From NCBI GenBank assembly GCA_041583495.1, contig JBFHFS010000098.1:1-8070 (forward strand): a DNA stretch of 8,070 nt, given 5' to 3'. The position numbers and the translations under genes are program-made. Positions 7,563-8,070 of this stretch are shown piece after piece; the first letter of the stretch is position 1, and every line of letters starts with the position of its first letter. The notes below the pieces were generated by a model. The model was not told the origin of the DNA, did no database searches, and saw only the letters and a list, made by a program, of their open reading frames with translations. Source of the stretch: JBFHFS01 sp041583495. GTDB taxonomy: Bacteria; Bacteroidota; Bacteroidia; Bacteroidales; Marinilabiliaceae.

Positions 7563-7581
7563 GCTCCCTTGTAAAGGGAGC
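7563..7581 (-). promoter_or_regulatory. Leader hairpin just upstream of the isomerase-like gene
   Basis: GCTCCCTT and AAGGGAGC form a perfect 8-bp stem around a 3-nt loop, ending 15 nt before the ATG at 7548. It is very close to the translation start and could affect ribosome access or mRNA stability. The + strand has only a weak T-containing tail (GGTTTTATCTT), so a + strand terminator is less likely, and no + strand gene precedes it. Confidence 0.5.
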
Positions 7582-7608
7582 GGTTTTATCTTACTCTTAG
7601 TTCATTAC

Positions 7609-7641
7609 TGGCAATTTAAAGCTAAAATTTGGGAATTGCCA
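7609..7641 (-). promoter_or_regulatory. Inverted repeat around a -7-like box, possible operator/promoter of the isomerase-like gene
   Basis: An 8-bp perfect inverted repeat, TGGCAATT and AATTGCCA, is separated by 17 bp. Between the arms, on the - strand, lies TAGCTTTA, one base off the TAnnTTTG box, with a TTG only 15 bp upstream (shorter than usual). A start here would give a leader of roughly 65 nt that contains the hairpin at 7563-7581. The arrangement suits a regulator binding over the promoter, but this is inference from symmetry. Confidence 0.3.
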
Positions 7642-7798
7642 ACTATCGTAAATCAGTGTTTGGCCCCTAAAAACCTCAAATCCATTGTGAAATATTTAAA
7701 GGGGAACGTTAATTTGCCTGGATGGTGCTCCTCATGAGCCTGCACTCACAAATCATCACTTAATAGGCTTCGTTTTTGGAGGGTAAAGAAACAAGCAT
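7642..7798. other. Intergenic stretch without a supported gene
   Basis: Short open frames here are overlapped by stops or are shadows of the isomerase-like gene's 5' region. I see no signal peptide, no recognisable domain and no tRNA. The only minor structures are an 8-bp palindrome CTCATGAG (7730-7737) and a near-promoter TTAATTTG (7711-7718) on the + strand with a TTG 22 bp upstream but no gene after it. Confidence 0.5.
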
Positions 7799-7836
7799 AA
7801 AAAAAGGATAGCTGGAAAATTAATAATTCTCCAGCT
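7799..7836 (-). terminator. - strand intrinsic terminator with no gene in view
   Basis: The stem AGCTGGA/TCCAGCT (7810-7816 with 7830-7836) continues after one A/C mismatch as AATT/AATT around a 3-nt loop. On the - strand it is followed by ATCC and seven T residues (7805-7799), a classical terminator. In the + direction the tail TTATCTACCTTTC is poor. It would end a - strand transcript coming from the right, where only a 29-codon open frame and then the insertion-element end are visible. Confidence 0.65.
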
Positions 7837-7840
7837 TTAT

Positions 7841-7930
7841 CTACCTTTCAAAAAATTGCTCTGTAAGGCCTGATTTTACTGTGTTGAATTTTATTCCGAA
7901 AGAATATTTAGTTTTGTTTAGAAATGGTTT
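7841..7930 (-). pseudogene. Possible 3' remnant of a - strand gene cut by the insertion element
   Basis: On the - strand 29 codons are open from the putative IS boundary down to TAG at 7843-7841, 4 nt before the terminator hairpin. The peptide starts KPFLNKTKYSFGIKF and ends TEQFFER. The other two - strand frames have early stops. I do not recognise the family. An open run of this length is expected fairly often by chance in AT-rich DNA, so the argument rests on the stop being placed directly before a terminator. Confidence 0.2.
7884..7916 (+). promoter_or_regulatory. Complete Bacteroidota promoter reading toward the insertion element
   Basis: TTG (7884-7886), a 22-bp spacer and TAGTTTTG (7909-7916) match the TTG-N17-23-TAnnTTTG consensus in full; it is the only promoter candidate in the window with both elements. 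Transcription would start near 7922, about 10 bp before the putative IS left end, and read into it. Confidence 0.5.
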
Positions 7931-8070
7931 CACTAGTGTCCGGTTTAAAACCAGACGATGTTGTTTAAATTGTTAATATACTGTAATATACACAAGTTTA
8001 AAAATTTTTCGACTTGAAATTATATTTTCGTTTATACTATTATTTGAGCGAAAATGTATACAGGAAAAAC
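7931..8070 (+). mobile_element. Left end of an IS4-family (DUF4372-type) insertion sequence, truncated by window end
   Basis: From about 7931 the sequence begins CACTAGTGTCCGGTTTAAAA, which I recall as the kind of terminal sequence carried by IS4-family elements of Bacteroidota. It is followed by about 120 bp of very AT-rich DNA and then an ATG opening a frame that matches the start of DUF4372-containing transposases. Immediately inside the end lies a 19-bp imperfect palindrome (7938-7956, GTCCGGTTT-A-AAACCAGAC), plausible as a transposase-binding site. A direct repeat TAATATAC (7974-7981 and 7984-7991) is spaced by exactly 10 bp. The right end and target duplication are outside the window, so the exact boundary is uncertain by a few bases. 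Confidence 0.45.
8054..8070 (+). CDS. Start of a probable IS4-family transposase (3' part outside window)
   Basis: ATG at 8054 opens M-Y-T-G-K-T before the window ends (the last codon is AC plus one missing base, which is Thr whatever that base is). DUF4372 transposases of Bacteroidota commonly start M-N/Y-x-G-K-T followed by a Phe-Ser/Ala-Gln segment, so five or six residues agree with that start. A TGA stop lies in frame at 8045-8047, so translation cannot begin further upstream. The evidence is short: the call depends on the adjacent IS-end-like sequence and on memory of the family. Confidence 0.4.

Noticed and set aside
7519..7737. 72-codon + strand frame running from the isomerase-like gene's 5' end into the intergenic region
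   Set aside because: It begins inside the antisense of a real gene, has no promoter or start context, and its peptide has no recognisable features.
7923..7967. Possible 14-codon + strand start (ATG GTT TCA ...) just after the promoter at 7884-7916
   Set aside because: It crosses the putative IS boundary and stops after 14 codons; more likely accidental.
1..8070. CRISPR array, phage genes, toxin-antitoxin pair or defence system
   Set aside because: No regularly spaced repeats and no matching proteins; the intergenic gaps are too short or lack suitable frames.

Overview
The window looks like a piece of a Bacteroidota (Bacteroidetes) chromosome, probably Bacteroidales- or Marinilabiliales-like. 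The supporting features are: exported glycoside hydrolases, one a lipoprotein; three exact matches to the Bacteroidota -7 promoter box TAnnTTTG; almost no Shine-Dalgarno sequences; a tRNA gene without an encoded CCA; and a transposase start typical of Bacteroidota IS4-family elements. No rRNA, CRISPR array or phage gene is visible.

Layout. (1) 2-142, + strand: the last 46 codons of an unidentified gene. (2) 326-4645, + strand: a tight two-gene operon, a GH89 alpha-N-acetylglucosaminidase lipoprotein followed 27 bp later by a secreted GH31 alpha-glycosidase. A -7 promoter box lies upstream (191-198), and a strong intrinsic terminator closes it (4704-4755). (3) 6184-4901, - strand: metY, O-acetylhomoserine sulfhydrylase, with its own leader of about 155 nt. 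(4) 6458-6385, - strand: tRNA-Arg(TCT), with a promoter box at 6484-6477 and a terminator at 6380-6340 that separates it from metY. (5) 7548-6553, - strand: a Tat-exported lipoprotein of the sugar phosphate isomerase/epimerase (xylose-isomerase-like TIM barrel) family, with a leader containing a hairpin and an inverted repeat. (6) 7549-8070: about 500 bp without a complete gene. It holds a - strand terminator with no visible gene, a + strand promoter, and what I read as the left end of an IS4-family (DUF4372-type) insertion sequence whose transposase starts at 8054 and runs off the window.

How the genes work together. The GH89/GH31 pair would remove terminal alpha-linked sugars (alpha-GlcNAc plus a second alpha-linked sugar) from a host or environmental glycan in the periplasm or at the cell surface. 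There is no SusC/SusD pair, sulfatase or regulator in view, so the substrate cannot be fixed from this window. The exported isomerase-like protein may also act on sugars, but it is on the opposite strand and separated by housekeeping genes, so a functional link is only conjecture. metY and the tRNA are ordinary housekeeping genes. I see no clearly new multi-gene system. The least ordinary part is the right edge, where an insertion element appears to have landed next to a promoter and to an orphan terminator.
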